From NCBI GenBank assembly GCA_030068075.1, contig CM057823.1, forward strand, positions 17,642,485 through 17,706,484: a stretch of DNA of 64,000 nt. The letters are read 5' to 3'. Source of the DNA: Paguma larvata (lineage: Eukaryota; Chordata; Mammalia; Carnivora; Viverridae). How positions within the stretch are numbered: the first letter of the stretch is position 1; the number at the start of each line of letters is the position of its first letter. The notes beneath the pieces are model-generated. The model was not told where the DNA came from and ran no database searches. It was given only the letters and a program-made list of their open reading frames with translations. Positions 11,096 through 21,835 of this stretch are shown here, in pieces. The translations under genes were made by a program, and so were the position numbers.

Positions 11096-13225
11096 CGTTA
11101 CAGCTAATATCTAAATGATGTTGTAGTGTACCTGTGAATCACTTAGGTACTTGCCAGAAGAATCCAATTGCAATTATTCAAAAGATTTTAAATAAAGAAA
11201 TATTTCCAGAGGTATGGATAGTGCTAAGGCAATGGACAAAGAACCTGAGATGCTAAAAGGTCACCAAGATCTGAAAGCCATTGCTACCCTTAGGGATCAA
11301 AGGTTAAAAAGACAAATATTATTATTAGGACCCACTAAGTACTGAAGATATGGAAATGGGCCACACAACAGGTGTGTTAATGAAGAAAAGATGACAGCCA
11401 CTTCCAGAGACAGAGCCAAATGTGACTCGAGATCAGGAAGAAATAACCAATTGCCTTTCTTTTCCTTTTCTCTGATCCTCTTCTTATGCGTCCCACTGGC
11501 CAAATCCAACTGGAAACCAGGTGGCAAGAGAGTACGGGTGATGAAATTTCCAGGTGTCAACCTTTTGGGACACAGAGCAAGGAAGGGAAAAGTGAAGACT
11601 AAGTTTTGAGTGTGTGTGTTGAGGGATGGAGGATAGAAAGGATTTGAGAACAGAGAATAACCAAGAAGACTTAATAGAACTGAGCAGTATCATAGTAGAG
11701 ATTGATTTGTTCCCCTCCCTATGCTGTCATACAGGAGTATAGTGTTAGCATCATGACAAATACCCAATGAAGAGAAAAATTAAGTTACTTAAGCTTTACA
11801 CAGTTTCAATGTTTAATTTTATATTTTTGTTCTCATAATTTAAGAATTTGTTCATAATCCTGAGACATTCTGCTAATTACCTTTTACTGACTGAAAGAAA
11901 AAAATATTCTCTTTTAAATACCAGAAGTTTCTCCTCCCCAGTGTATTTCAAGGTGATATAATTTACTGATGATTCTGTGGGTCATTAGTAAATTCCATGG
12001 AAAAAGTAAAAACTGGTTCCAAAATAATCAATATACAGAGTGGTTTATTTTTAAACCAGCTAATAAAAAAGGTCATTTTTAAATCCTAAATTATCATTTA
12101 AGTAAGGATTACTATGTTACATACATTTTTCCAAACATCTGTGTATTCTTGGCGGTTTATTGTAGCAGGAAATTTCATTCTTTCTCTTACTCCTATACCA
12201 TTGTGAAGCTATTGTCTCTCAGCTGTAAACCTCCCCACCTACACTCTAATTTGTGGTGTGAGAGCTGGAATACTTCAACGTACACTTACTCTTTTTCAGC
12301 TGGTAAGTTCTGCCACTGAGGGGAAGACTGGCAGGTGGGAGGAAAGACAGAGAACTCACAATGCTTCCTATTTGTACCAGCTTTGCCTTAGCAGCAGCAG
12401 CTCGTTCCAGTAACAGTCTGTTCTGGTTTCCAACCTTCTTCTCACTCCCAGAACTTGTCTCCCTGTGGCCCCTGTAGATACTAACACCAGGTGGGCAGTG
12501 TCTCTCCAGAGATGTGACTTCCAGGCTCAGAGTGCTTCCTCCAATTCTAGTTCTAATGATCCCACCCTCTTCTCTTTGAGTCTAACCCAGAGGATGATAG
12601 TTACTACCTACATTTACTGTCTCTCATGCTACCTTAATGTCCCCTTTTCACCTTCCTAGCTCTCTCATACCTCTTTAACCAACACCCTATATTAAATTCT
12701 TTGTTAAAATAACTGGTGTGGCTATGTTTTCCGGATCCAGACAGATATACTCCTTCTCTCTGTGCCATTATTCCCATTCTAATCCCTACCCTACCCTACC
12801 CTAACCAAACCATTGTTTAAGAGTATAGTAGCCATCCCGTAGCCATGGATGCATTGCTTTGTATGGATAGAGATAGAATCTCAGTGAATCCAGAAATGAA
12901 TCAAATTTATTTGTGTATCTTCGATGTTAGGTGTTGTAAGCATGGTAGGAAATTGTAACCTACAGTCTGCTGGGGAAGATATATTTCACAGATGTAGGAG
13001 AAAAAACTACCACAAAATGAAAGCCCACATATATTCACGATGTGTGAGATTTGGAGAAAAAAAGGGATTTGGTGAGGATTTAATAGCTAAAAATTACTTC
13101 ATGCACAAGTTGGAACTTGACGTCTCTCAAATTAGGGGAAGAAGATAATAAAAAGATTGAAAAACCAGAGGGCGTAATAAGCAGAAAGGCATTTGAGACA
13201 AAAGATGGATACAGTATTTATGGGG
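11096..13225. other. Single-copy DNA, no gene seen
   Basis: No recognisable gene. Two opposed open frames at 11297-11609 overlap each other and have no family likeness. A short (CCCTA)4 tract lies at about 12784-12805. The stretch 12300-12660 is slightly more GC-rich than its surroundings but shows no splice-bounded coding pattern. Confidence 0.5.
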
Positions 13226-13229
13226 TTTC

Positions 13230-13600
13230 TTTTCATTCATTCACCCCATTTATTCATCTATTCATTTAATCCACACAACTTTTTTATATGCCTCCCCTAT
13301 AGCCAGACCCTCTGAAATCAATGAGAGACCCTGATATACTAGTAGAACAAGACAGATATACCCCTGTCCCTTGAGGCTCATATTTGAATAGAAGAGAGGG
13401 GTTAGTCAAATAATCACATCACAAATGTATAATTTTCATTGTTCTGTGTCCTATAAAAGAAGCTAATGGGTCTATGAAGATAATAAAGGTAACTAGACCA
13501 AGTGGGGAAAGAATAGTCTTCAGTTCAAGCATTGGCTATGTGCAAAATTTATATGGAGAAACAATGTGGGTAAAAGGGACTAAAAGACGGCCTATGTGCC
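13230..13600 (-). mobile_element. L2-like relic
   Basis: The left edge has the complement of the TGAATGAATGA-type LINE2 end ('ttcattcattca'), followed by diverged sequence resembling the complement of an L2-like 3' region ('acccctgtcccttgaggctcat', 'agaagctaatgggtctatgaagataataaa', broken by substitutions). Identification rests on remembered consensus and is tentative. Confidence 0.45.
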
Positions 13601-13945
13601 TGGAGGTTGGAGGGGGTGTGGAAACATGGGTTTCTAGGGAATGCCATCCATTGCCATCTTACAGGCTCATAATTAGAAGCATTGGAAATCAATAGATACA
13701 GCAGGCCAGTAAGAAACAGTAAGGAAACTGCAAGAGCCACCTCCCGTTTATGTAAACCAAACAGACCTTGGTCAGAGTTCAGCCCCAGGAAATAATATTC
13801 CAGGCCATAAGCTGAGAGAACAGAAGAGATAAGTCCTTACCCCAGTGTGCTATAGAGGAATTTTGCTCACTAATGATTCCACAGGGGAGGAAGAAACAGG
13901 GACAGCATCTGATGTGGAAACAAAGGACTAGCTCTCTGGAGCAGA

Positions 13946-14155
13946 GCATTTTAATTTCACATACACAGAGTACGGCATGCTAGAATCCTCTCCTCGCATA
14001 TCCTTTTGGTCTGCAAAATGCATGAATTTATTACGAGTGCAGATGACTTAGTTATAGAAAACAGTTTCAGCATTTGGCATAATTAATGTAAATATTGCAT
14101 GCAATATAAAAATAATCTAACACCTTCTTTATTTAAAGCAGGTTTAATTAATGTC
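13946..14155 (+). repeat. Direct duplication, copy A
   Basis: About 210 bp that recur, diverged, at 14747-15237. The order matches: 'ttaatttcacatacacagag', 'aaaatgcatgaatttatta', 'tttcagcatttggcataatt', 'ccaccttctt'/'acaccttcttt', 'ggtttaattaatgtc'. Copy A lacks the SINE and the internal tandem repeat found in copy B, so it better represents the original state. It is rich in TAAT motifs and holds the perfect 16-bp palindrome atattgcatgcaatat at 14092-14107. Confidence 0.9.
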
Positions 14156-14746
14156 AAGTGCTGTAACAAGTGGCAATCTCCCCCTGCCTGCCTCTCTCCT
14201 CACCCTGCGTGTGAATGCTCCCTGCTGCCTTGTTTACCTGCAGACTTCAGTGTCTAAACACACAGGAGGGAGTTTATGCTTTATTTTTAAAGCCTTCTCT
14301 CTTCTTTCCTTTAGAAAGAGCTTCTTTCTTTCAGGAAGAGAATCCATCCCCAAAGCCTCTTGAAAATTATTTTCTTGTAGACAAGTGCTATGTCTTGCAT
14401 TCCTTGCGACGACCTACACAGACCCGCTCCAGGTTTATAGGCCTAACCATTGGGAGCAGGAATGTAGGTCATCCATATTGGCCACCGCCTCACAACTGGA
14501 CTCCTTCTCCTCTCATTCTGCCTTCAGAGAGACTCCACGGGGATCCTAAACAAGACAAGAAACTGGCTGGGGTGTCAAAAGCAAATGTCAAGAAAACAGA
14601 AAGAGTTGAATTAGGCTTACAAAATAGCCAGGAGGGATTCTTCCAGTGAACCGCCTTCCTCGGGAGTGAGATGGCGTGTCTGCTTAACATCAGCAGTTTA
14701 ACATTAGCCAAGGGGCTGAAGTCACTAAGTAATGTCTCTCTATTAA
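14156..14746. other. Single-copy spacer with a 144-codon open frame
   Basis: This spacer between the two duplication copies is more GC-rich than average for the window and is not itself duplicated. The longest open frame of the whole window, 144 codons, runs 14215-14649 on the plus strand. Its start lacks a good Kozak context judged by eye, and its product shows no domain I recognise, no signal peptide and no repeats. A 70-codon frame overlaps it in another phase. I cannot support a gene call, but the composition makes it a fair place to look for an exon or conserved element. Confidence 0.4.
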
Positions 14747-14845
14747 GCATTTAATTTCACATACACAGAGCATGCTGAAATCCTCCCCTAGCATATCCTT
14801 TCGGTCTCCAAAATGCATGAATTTATTAAGAATGCAGATGATTTG

Positions 14846-15064
14846 GGGGCGCCTGGGCAGCTCAGTCGGGTAAGTCTCCAACTTCGGCTCAGGTCATGAT
14901 CTCCCCGTCGTGAGTTTGAGTGCTGCGTCGGGCTCTATGCTGACAGCTCAGAGCCTGGAGCCTGCTTCGGATTCTGTGTTTCCCTCTCTCTGTGTCCCTC
15001 CCCGCCTCGCACTCTGTCTCTCTCTCTACCTCAAAAATAAATAAACATTAAAAAAAATTTTTTT
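14846..15064 (+). mobile_element. SINEC element inside duplication copy B
   Basis: Full-length felid SINE with head 'gggcgcctgggcagctcag', body and A-rich tail. The flanks aagaatgcagatgattt (14828-14844) and aaagagtgcaaatgact (15068-15084) are a diverged TSD of about 17 bp. Copy A of the duplication has the corresponding empty site at 'cgagtgcagatgactt'. Confidence 0.92.
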
Positions 15065-15100
15065 AAGAAAGAGTGCAAATGACTCAGTTATAGAAAATAG

Positions 15101-15193
15101 TTTCAGCATTTGGCATAATTAATGTAAATATTTCATGCAATTTAAAAATTTCAGTTTGACATAATTAATTAAATATTTCGTGCAATTTAAAAG
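15101..15193 (+). repeat. Two-unit tandem repeat (48 + 45 bp)
   Basis: Unit 1 at 15101-15148 and unit 2 at 15149-15193 share the order tttcag, cataattaat, aaatattt, tgcaatttaaaa. Copy A of the larger duplication has only one such unit, so the tandem arose in copy B. Confidence 0.85.
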
Positions 15194-15829
15194 TAATCTA
15201 CCACCTTCTTCATTTAAAGCAGGGTTAATTAATGTCCATTAATTACATCATATTTTATCATCACTGGAAGCTTGCTTGAGGTTGTTTTCTTAGTGATCTT
15301 TTATACAATATTTTTAGACTGAAATCATGAAAGAAGTCTGAAGACTTTTTCTAAGTATAATTGACATATAGTATCCTATTAATTTCAGGGGTATGTCATA
15401 GAGATTCAATATTTTTGTACAGTACAAAATGATCCCCGTGATAACCTTAGTTACCATCTGTCACCATACAAATTTAACACAATATCGTTGGCTGTACTCT
15501 CTATGCTGTACATTACATACCCATGACTTATTTATTTTATACCTGGAACTTTGTACCTCGTAATTCTCTTCACCTATTCTGCCCATTTCCATCCCTGCTT
15601 TCTCTCTGGCAACCAACCATTTGTTTCTCTCTATTAAACATTTACGAACCATGAAGTTCATATGTTGACGTATATATTTTAAGCTGAGAGTTGCTTAAGT
15701 TTGATCACATTCTAAAAGCACTACATTGTTACTCCCCCTCCCCCATTTTATGTTTTCGACATCTTTTTATTTCACGTATCTCTTAAATATTTATTTATAG
15801 TTGTGGTGGATTTTACTATTTTGTCTTTT

Positions 15830-16020
15830 TTTTAAGTTTATTTTTTTTGAGAGGGGGAGGGGCTGAGAGAGAGAGAGAGAGGGAGAGAGAGAATTCCAAG
15901 CAGGTTCTGCACTGTCAGCACCTAGCCCCACATGAGGCTTAGTTTCACAAACCATGAGATCATGACCTGAACCTAAATTTAGAGTTGGATGCTTAACTGA
16001 CTGAGTCACCCAGGTGCCCC
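15830..16020 (-). mobile_element. SINEC element with TSD
   Basis: Minus-strand SINE (head complement 'gagtcacccaggtgcccc' at the right) with an older-looking, GA-rich body. It is flanked by a perfect 16-bp TSD, tactattttgtctttt, at 15814-15829 and 16021-16036, which lies inside the HAL1-like element. Confidence 0.95.
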
Positions 16021-16094
16021 TACTATTTTGTCTTTTAACCTTCGTACTAAATGTTAAGTGAATGATCAGCTGCCATTACTATATATTTGCCTTT

Positions 16095-16307
16095 ACCACT
16101 GAGATCTTTTTTTCATGTATTTTCTTATTTCTTTTCTTTTTGAGAGATAGAGAGAGAGAGAATGAGTTGGAGAGAGGGGCAGAGGGAGAGTGAGAGAAAT
16201 TCTTAAGCAGGCTCCATGCTCAGTGCAGAGTCTGACAACCGTGGGATCATGACCTGAGCCAAAATCAAGAGTTGGACACTCAAGCAACTGAGCCACCCAG
16301 CCACCCC
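16095..16307 (-). mobile_element. SINEC element (older body type)
   Basis: Minus-strand SINE with body 'ccatgctcagtgcagagtctga', the general carnivore form rather than the felid-specific one. The flanks atatatttgccttt and atatattaccttt form a likely diverged TSD. It is nested in the HAL1-like element only about 75 bp from the preceding SINE. Confidence 0.85.
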
Positions 16308-16329
16308 ATATATTACCTTTTTCTAGTAT

Positions 16330-17110
16330 GGTCTTTTCTTTTCTCCTTAAAGAAGATCCTTTAACATTTCATGTAAGGATGGTTTAGTGGTAATGAACTC
16401 CTTTAGTTTTTGCTTCTCTGGGAAACTATTCCTCTCCCCTTCAGTTCTGAATAATGACCTTGGTTCTTGGTTATAAGCTTTCTCCTTTTGGCACTTTTCC
16501 CCCTTTTATTTTCTTTTAATTCCAGTGAAGTTAACATACAGTGCTATATTAGTTTCAGGTATATAATATAGTGACACAACAATTCTGTGTATTGCTCAGT
16601 GTTCATTCTTCTTTAAGCACTCTAAATATATCCTACCATTCCCTTTTGACCTTCAAAGCTTTTGCTGAAAACTCAGCTGATAGTCTTAAGAGGTTTCCTT
16701 TGTATATGACTGTTTTTCTCTTGCTGCCTTTAAGACGGTCTCTTTATTCTTACTTTTGCCACTTTAATTATAATATGCTTTGGTGTGGATCTCTTTGGGT
16801 TACTCTAATTGGGGCTCTTTGTGTTTCCCGGACCTGGATGTCTGCTTCTTTCCCCAGGTTAGGAAAGTTTTCAGCTATTAATTCTTCAAATAATTTTTCT
16901 ACTCTTTTCTCTTTGTCTTCTCCCTCTGGGATGCCTATGATGTGAATTTTAGTATACTTGATAATGTCTTCAAGTCCCCTAAACTATCTCATATTTTAAA
17001 ATTCTTTTTATTTTTGCTATTCTGATAGGGTGATTTCTACTCTTCTGCCTTCCAGATCCCTGCTCCATCCTTCTATATCATCTATTTGGCTGTTGATCCC
17101 CTTCATTGTA
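16330..17110 (-). pseudogene. L1/HAL1 ORF1 remnant
   Basis: The minus strand carries degraded codons of L1 ORF1p, the RNA-binding chaperone that coats L1 RNA. The order of landmarks in the complement (the region coding for 'gsFSaETLQAR', 'ILKAAREK', the IIIKLSK-like block near 16.74-16.80 kb, then the acidic linker near 16.9 kb) matches the C-terminal half of ORF1p. A truncated L1 3' end is inserted at 16498-16612. Stops and frameshifts make it non-coding. The plus-strand 124-codon open frame over it is antisense noise. Confidence 0.65.
16498..16612 (-). mobile_element. Very short L1 3'-end insertion
   Basis: About 115 bp reading as the complement of the carnivore L1 3' end ('gaagttaacatacagtgcta', 'tagtttcaggtatata') interrupt the ORF1 remnant. 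The ORF1-type sequence resumes right afterwards at 'agcactctaaatatatc'. Short flanks (ggcac / aagcac) could be what is left of a TSD. Confidence 0.75.
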
Positions 17111-17448
17111 GTTTTCACTCTATTGTATTATTCATCTTTGATTATTTCTTGTATTTTCTAACTCACTGTTAATGCTCTCACTGTGTTCTTACATCTCTCT
17201 CCCAATTTGGGTCAGCATATTTATGACCATTACTTTGAACTCTTTAACAAGTAGACTGCTTATCTCCATTTCATTAGGGCTTTATTTTCTATGGTTTTAT
17301 CTTATTTTGTTTAGAACATATTTTTCTATCTCTTCATTTGTTTGACTTTCTTTGTTTGCTATGAATAGGTGGCGCATCTACCTCTCCCAGTCTTAAAGGA
17401 GTGGTTTTGTGTAGGAGTGTACCCTGTGTAGACTGAATACGCCAGGCT

Positions 17449-17830
17449 GTCTTGGTGGAACACACGGAACTGGAGTGAACAAGGGTAGGGAAATCTCAAG
17501 GAGCACTAGGCCAGGGTCACCTAGGAGGGACAGGTGGAGCTAGAGCAGGCACAGGTGTTGTGTCTGCCTTAATATGACTGCTAGGCTGCAGCAGGTGCAG
17601 ACTTCAGATGGAGCAGGCACAGACCATGAGGGTCTTGGAGCACACTTCACCTTGGCAGGACAGCTGTGCCCAGTACAGGCCAGGGAGTCCAAGAGCACAC
17701 AGCACAGGGGTCACCTTGGTGGAACAGCTGCAGCTAGGATAGGCACTGGAATGAAATGCACCAGGGTCACCTTTTGGGGAAAGCATAAACTGATGTGAGC
17801 CAGGGGCCTGGAGCAGCTGGGGTGACCCTA
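17449..17830 (-). repeat. Diverged ~62-bp tandem units in the 5' region
   Basis: Five to six related units, anchored on 'ggtcaccttgg'-type starts, begin at about 17449, 17515, 17574 (most degenerate), 17645, 17708 and 17765. They share the order gtcacct, ggacagctg, gctag, aggca, aggg. Spacing is 57-71 bp. The stretch is clearly more GC-rich than its surroundings and sits where the 5' UTR/promoter of the HAL1-like element should be. Confidence 0.75.
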
Positions 17831-18305
17831 GAAGCCTGCATAGAGTGGTTATAACCTGCTCACACCACATTATTGAGGTGGAGGGGCAATGTAGAATAGT
17901 GTTCACCAGAACCTCCTATCCTAGAGAGAATCCAACAGTTCTCCACCCATTGTGCCAACACTTTAGGGTTAGTAAGGAGATAGTCTTCACTTACAGTCTA
18001 GTTGCTCTCTAAACTTCTATTTTTCCACTGTGACACAGCGTGGGTGAGTCTACATGTAGGACCCTCAGTGATATCCTTTCCTGCTGTACATTGCAGTGTT
18101 GTGGGTAGCGTTCCCATTGTTACCATGTCTGTCTTTCCCTTTTGTATATGGTCTTTCTATTGTTTCTTGTAAAGAAGTTGTCTGTTCAGTCTTTGGTTTT
18201 TTTTCAGAAGGGATTTCTCTATACGTAGGTATAGATTCAGTGTGTCCAAGGGAAGACGCAAGTTCAAGGTCTTCATATGCTGGTATCTTGGATTCTCTTC
18301 TCTAA

Positions 18306-20474
18306 GAGGTTTTAAACGTAGGCGTTCAAAGAAAATTTCTTTTTGCTTTGGGTTAAGGGTTGAATACTACCATAGAAGAAATGTTCAGTGCTTTTAGTTT
18401 CTTGTGGTATCTAGGAAAAGAGTTAAGGTGCTTACTAGGCAACAGGATATCAATAGAATAAAATGATTGACTGTCAAAGAGCTTGTGTTACTCACTATAG
18501 TTATCCCAAGAATTTAAAGTAGTCTTATCTGTCTGGGCTTTACAAATTACTGATTCTCAATTTTGCTTGAGTAATTTTGTTTCTAAGCACAGTTTCCATA
18601 AAACAGAGACTTAGGCAAAAACTAAAATCCCTTTAGGTCAGAATCCTTCAATTCCAGAGTCCTTAACCTCATGAGATTATTTCTGAGAATCCAAATCTGG
18701 AATGACAAGATATTTTCTTTCTCAAGCAGAGTTACTACTTCAAGGGTTACCTGCTGTTTCAAAGATCTAATTTCCTTCATATTTAAATGTGAAGAAAAAC
18801 ATTGGCACCAAAAGCACTTTTCTTAAAGTTTCATGGTGGTATAAAAATACTTTGATTTGCTTAATGTCACTTAATAATTCTAAATCAAAATATATTCATA
18901 ATGTATAGGGTTGGATTTTTTTTTTACTTAAAATGAAGTTAATTCTGATTCATCCTAAATATGATTCGATGACATTTAGACTTTAAAATGTATATTTGTG
19001 TTTGTGAAATTTGCCTGCTATTTTTATAGAGGGCTCAAATGTCTGATTTAAAACCCAAGTATTGCAAAGGAATGAATCAAAGCTGACGATGTTTTTAATT
19101 GGCTCTGTGAAAATCTCTCTAGGCTCTTAAAAAAATTAAGGTGTATTCACAGTATATTTTCTGTCATGTAAAAGCTTTCATAAATGGAATCTAGACATTC
19201 ACACCCTCCCTGTCAGAACTACTGGGAACTACAATGGGAGAAGAAAGTTATCCTCGTGATGAGCACCCCAATTCTCTCACTATGGATCAGCCTTAAGAAA
19301 TTGGCAAAATTTGTTCTCCCACATCTTACTCTAGTTTTTGACTTTTGATATCTTGCTGCTGATTAATCTCTTTTCTTTCCTGAGGCCCCCAAACTACTTC
19401 CTGTCATTCAAAATACATTTCTGAAGCAAGGGGAGATACTTTTTTACCAGACTACTACTTCCCCATGACTGAAATCACTCTCCCCAATTTTATTCCCTCT
19501 AGGCTTTGTGGAACAAAGAGTTCATACGTATACACAGCATGTCTCCTGCCCCAGCTTCTCACTGTGTTAGATCTTCCATTTAACAATTAGAATTTAGTAT
19601 CTCTCAAAAATAATTGAAAGGTAACTTTAATGGTAATCATTGCAGGTCCTTTGGTTGACAGCTAGGGAGAGATAGCACTTGGAGCACAGAGACAGTTGAT
19701 TCACCCGTCCTGTGTAATGCTTTCATTCCCTTTTATTCAACTTCCCCCTGTCACCACTACTAACAAACCTCCAGAGAATTTTCTCCATAGACTTATGACA
19801 ACTACTGTTCTAATGAAAAGGTCAAGAATAATTTAATCAGCAAGGTAACAGCACCAATATGTTCCTTACAATCTGCTAGGTACCTTGGGAATATAAAAAG
19901 AGGTCAAAGCTTATGGTGGTTGTTAGACAAGCATCCTAATCCCCAATAATAACTAGAGAACAAGATAAGCCCACAGACTCAACTGGGGGTACTTTTAATA
20001 AAGGCTGAAGGAATTAGAGAAGAGAAGCATTCTACAGAGGCTATAGTGCTTGAGGAAACATAGGAGGCCATGGGACTTACTCCAGCCCTCAAAAGGTAAA
20101 GTTATTTGGATGAATAGTTAGCAAGTGGCCCTCCTAGAGTGCTCAAAGATTAAATGTTTGATCTTTAAAGCCAGAGTAATAACCAAAAATATCACAGTAA
20201 AATAGGATGGGCCAATCACCCTGAAATCTCTGAGGTTAGCATTCTCTTAGATACACAGGTACACAGTTTGTAGCTCCAGTAGTCCTGGGGAAATGATGTA
20301 AATAAGAGGTGAGTTTTGAGAATTTTTAAAAGCTGTTCCATACATAGAGAGTTGGTCACAGAGGAGGAAGAGCAAATGGTGATTCTAGGTCTGGAGAGCT
20401 TCAGAGACTTGGTAACATGCCTAGAACAGTTCTCCTAGTGCTAGGCCTACTCATTGCCCCATTCCAAAATCACT
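18306..20474. other. Single-copy DNA, no gene seen
   Basis: AT-rich and without recognisable repeats, long open frames or CpG clusters. Nothing beyond ordinary intron or intergenic sequence is visible. Confidence 0.6.
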
Positions 20475-20919
20475 TCCAAAAATTTGATGGCTTTAAACAA
20501 CAGAAATGTCTTCTCTCACAATTCTGGAGGCCACAAATCTGAAATCAGTGTGTCAGCAGCATTGTTTCCTTCTGGGAGCTCTGAAGGAGATTCTGTTCCA
20601 GACTTCTCTGCTAGCTTCTGGCAGTTTTTGGCAATTCTTGACTTGTGGAATCATCTCTCAAATCTCTGCCCCCAACATCTCATTATTGTCTTCCTACATT
20701 TCTTCACATCTCCATATGATATTCCCCTTTCTGTGTTTCTCTCCCCTTTTAAGAACGCCAGTCACATTGAATTAAGAGTTAACCCTACTCCATCATGACC
20801 TCACTTTAACTTACTTCATCTGCAATAACCCTGTTTTCAAAATATGGCCACATTCTGAAGTACTGAGTGTTAGATCTTCAACACATCTTTTTGGAAAATA
20901 CAATTCAACTTACCACAAG
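20475..20919 (-). mobile_element. MLT1-type solo LTR (MaLR)
   Basis: The plus strand reads as the complement of an MLT1 LTR: 'ggctttaaacaacagaaatg', 'tctcacaattctggagg', 'ccctactccatcatgacctc', 'caataaccctgttttcaaaa', and an ending near 'acaattcaacttaccacaa'. MaLR LTRs are remnants of ancient ERVL-related retrotransposons common to placental mammals. No internal region is attached. The 114- and 89-codon plus-strand frames across it are chance. Confidence 0.75.
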
Positions 20920-21399
20920 GCATAATTTGAAAAATGCCAATAACTCAGATTTCCTAGGCATAACAGCCCCTTAACTAAGAATGACCATGGGAAATCACCA
21001 TTCTAAGAAGAATCACATAAAGGTAGCAGCTGGAGCAGAGAAATACCATTATTGCTATAGTGTAGACATGGACCTTGTGGGTAGGCTTTTGGTATAGTTA
21101 GCTTCTTCATATTCATATAGCATCCATCTTTGCCTAGAAAGATTTACTTGTTGCAAGGATGCTCATATGCAGTGAGTGATCTTGTGGCCATGCGCATCAA
21201 ATCATCATCTTTTCAATCAGAGTCAGTATAATCTCCCCCTAACTCCCGCATTTGAAATGGCAAAGGAGTAAAAAATTTATAACATAAGGGTTCTGGGCAC
21301 TTTGGCTTGAAATCCACCTCCCAACGATTAGCCAATCTAGTGTGGCAAATTAATTACATCAGTGTCAAGTTGTCTATGTCTTTCTGTATATATTTTTCT

Positions 21400-21835
21400 C
21401 TGACCGTGAGCTTGTCCAGGCCACTTGCTTTGGCCAACGTAACAGTAGTAAATTTGGTTTAAGTAAAGATTTGAAAAGAATTCTTTCACACTTATTCTCT
21501 TTCTCTCTCCATTTTGCTCCTCTGCCTTTGCCTTGATAACATGCCAACATGCCAAGGCTAGATAGCTAGAAGGTCAGACACATTAAGCTAAACCTCATCA
21601 TTTGTCTTAGGCAGGAACCTAGACAAGTGAGAGAGCCCAGTCAATACCAGAAAGTCACCTATCCAACACACAGTTAGTCAAAGATAGAGGACTAAGCTTT
21701 GCTAAGCTTTGTTTCAGCAGAAACAACATATCTATAAATTCGAAAGAAATAATAAATGCTCATTGATTTAATCTACTACGTTTTGTGGGTGTTCGTTATA
21801 TAATATCATTGTAGCAACAGATAACTGATACGTGC
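21400..21835 (+). mobile_element. LTR-like ancient repeat
   Basis: The stretch has the feel of a MaLR-family LTR in plus orientation: 'gtgagcttgtccaggccact' near the start, an AATAAA-containing 'gaaataataaatgctcattg', then 'gtagcaacagataactgatac' at the end. The family name is uncertain and the start is ill-defined. Confidence 0.4.

Larger units (their letters stand above)
14747..15237 (+). repeat. Direct duplication, copy B (split by a SINE)
   Basis: Copy B starts exactly about 800 bp after copy A. It is interrupted by a SINEC element near 14846-15064 and expanded by an internal ~47-bp tandem duplication at 15101-15193. With those removed it returns to about the length of copy A. The SINE is absent from copy A, so the duplication came before the SINE insertion. 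Confidence 0.9.
15340..18305 (-). mobile_element. HAL1-like element (L1 with ORF1 but no ORF2)
   Basis: Read on the minus strand: a 5' end near 18.3 kb related to the L1 5' end at 42.8 kb (gaatccaagat versus gattcaagatg), a repeat-bearing 5' UTR, ORF1 remnant, the region normally just after ORF1, then directly an L1-type 3' UTR ending near 15.34 kb. ORF2, over 3.5 kb in a normal L1, is absent. Removing two SINEs and an L1 stub leaves roughly 2.4 kb, close to the usual HAL1 (half-L1) size. HAL1s are non-autonomous relatives encoding ORF1p only. The alternative is a simple internal deletion of an ordinary L1, with its junction near 15.64-15.68 kb. Confidence 0.6.

Noticed and set aside
12784..12805. 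CCCTA repeats, possible interstitial telomere
   Set aside because: The period is five (CCCTA), not the telomeric six (CCCTAA), and there are only about four units.
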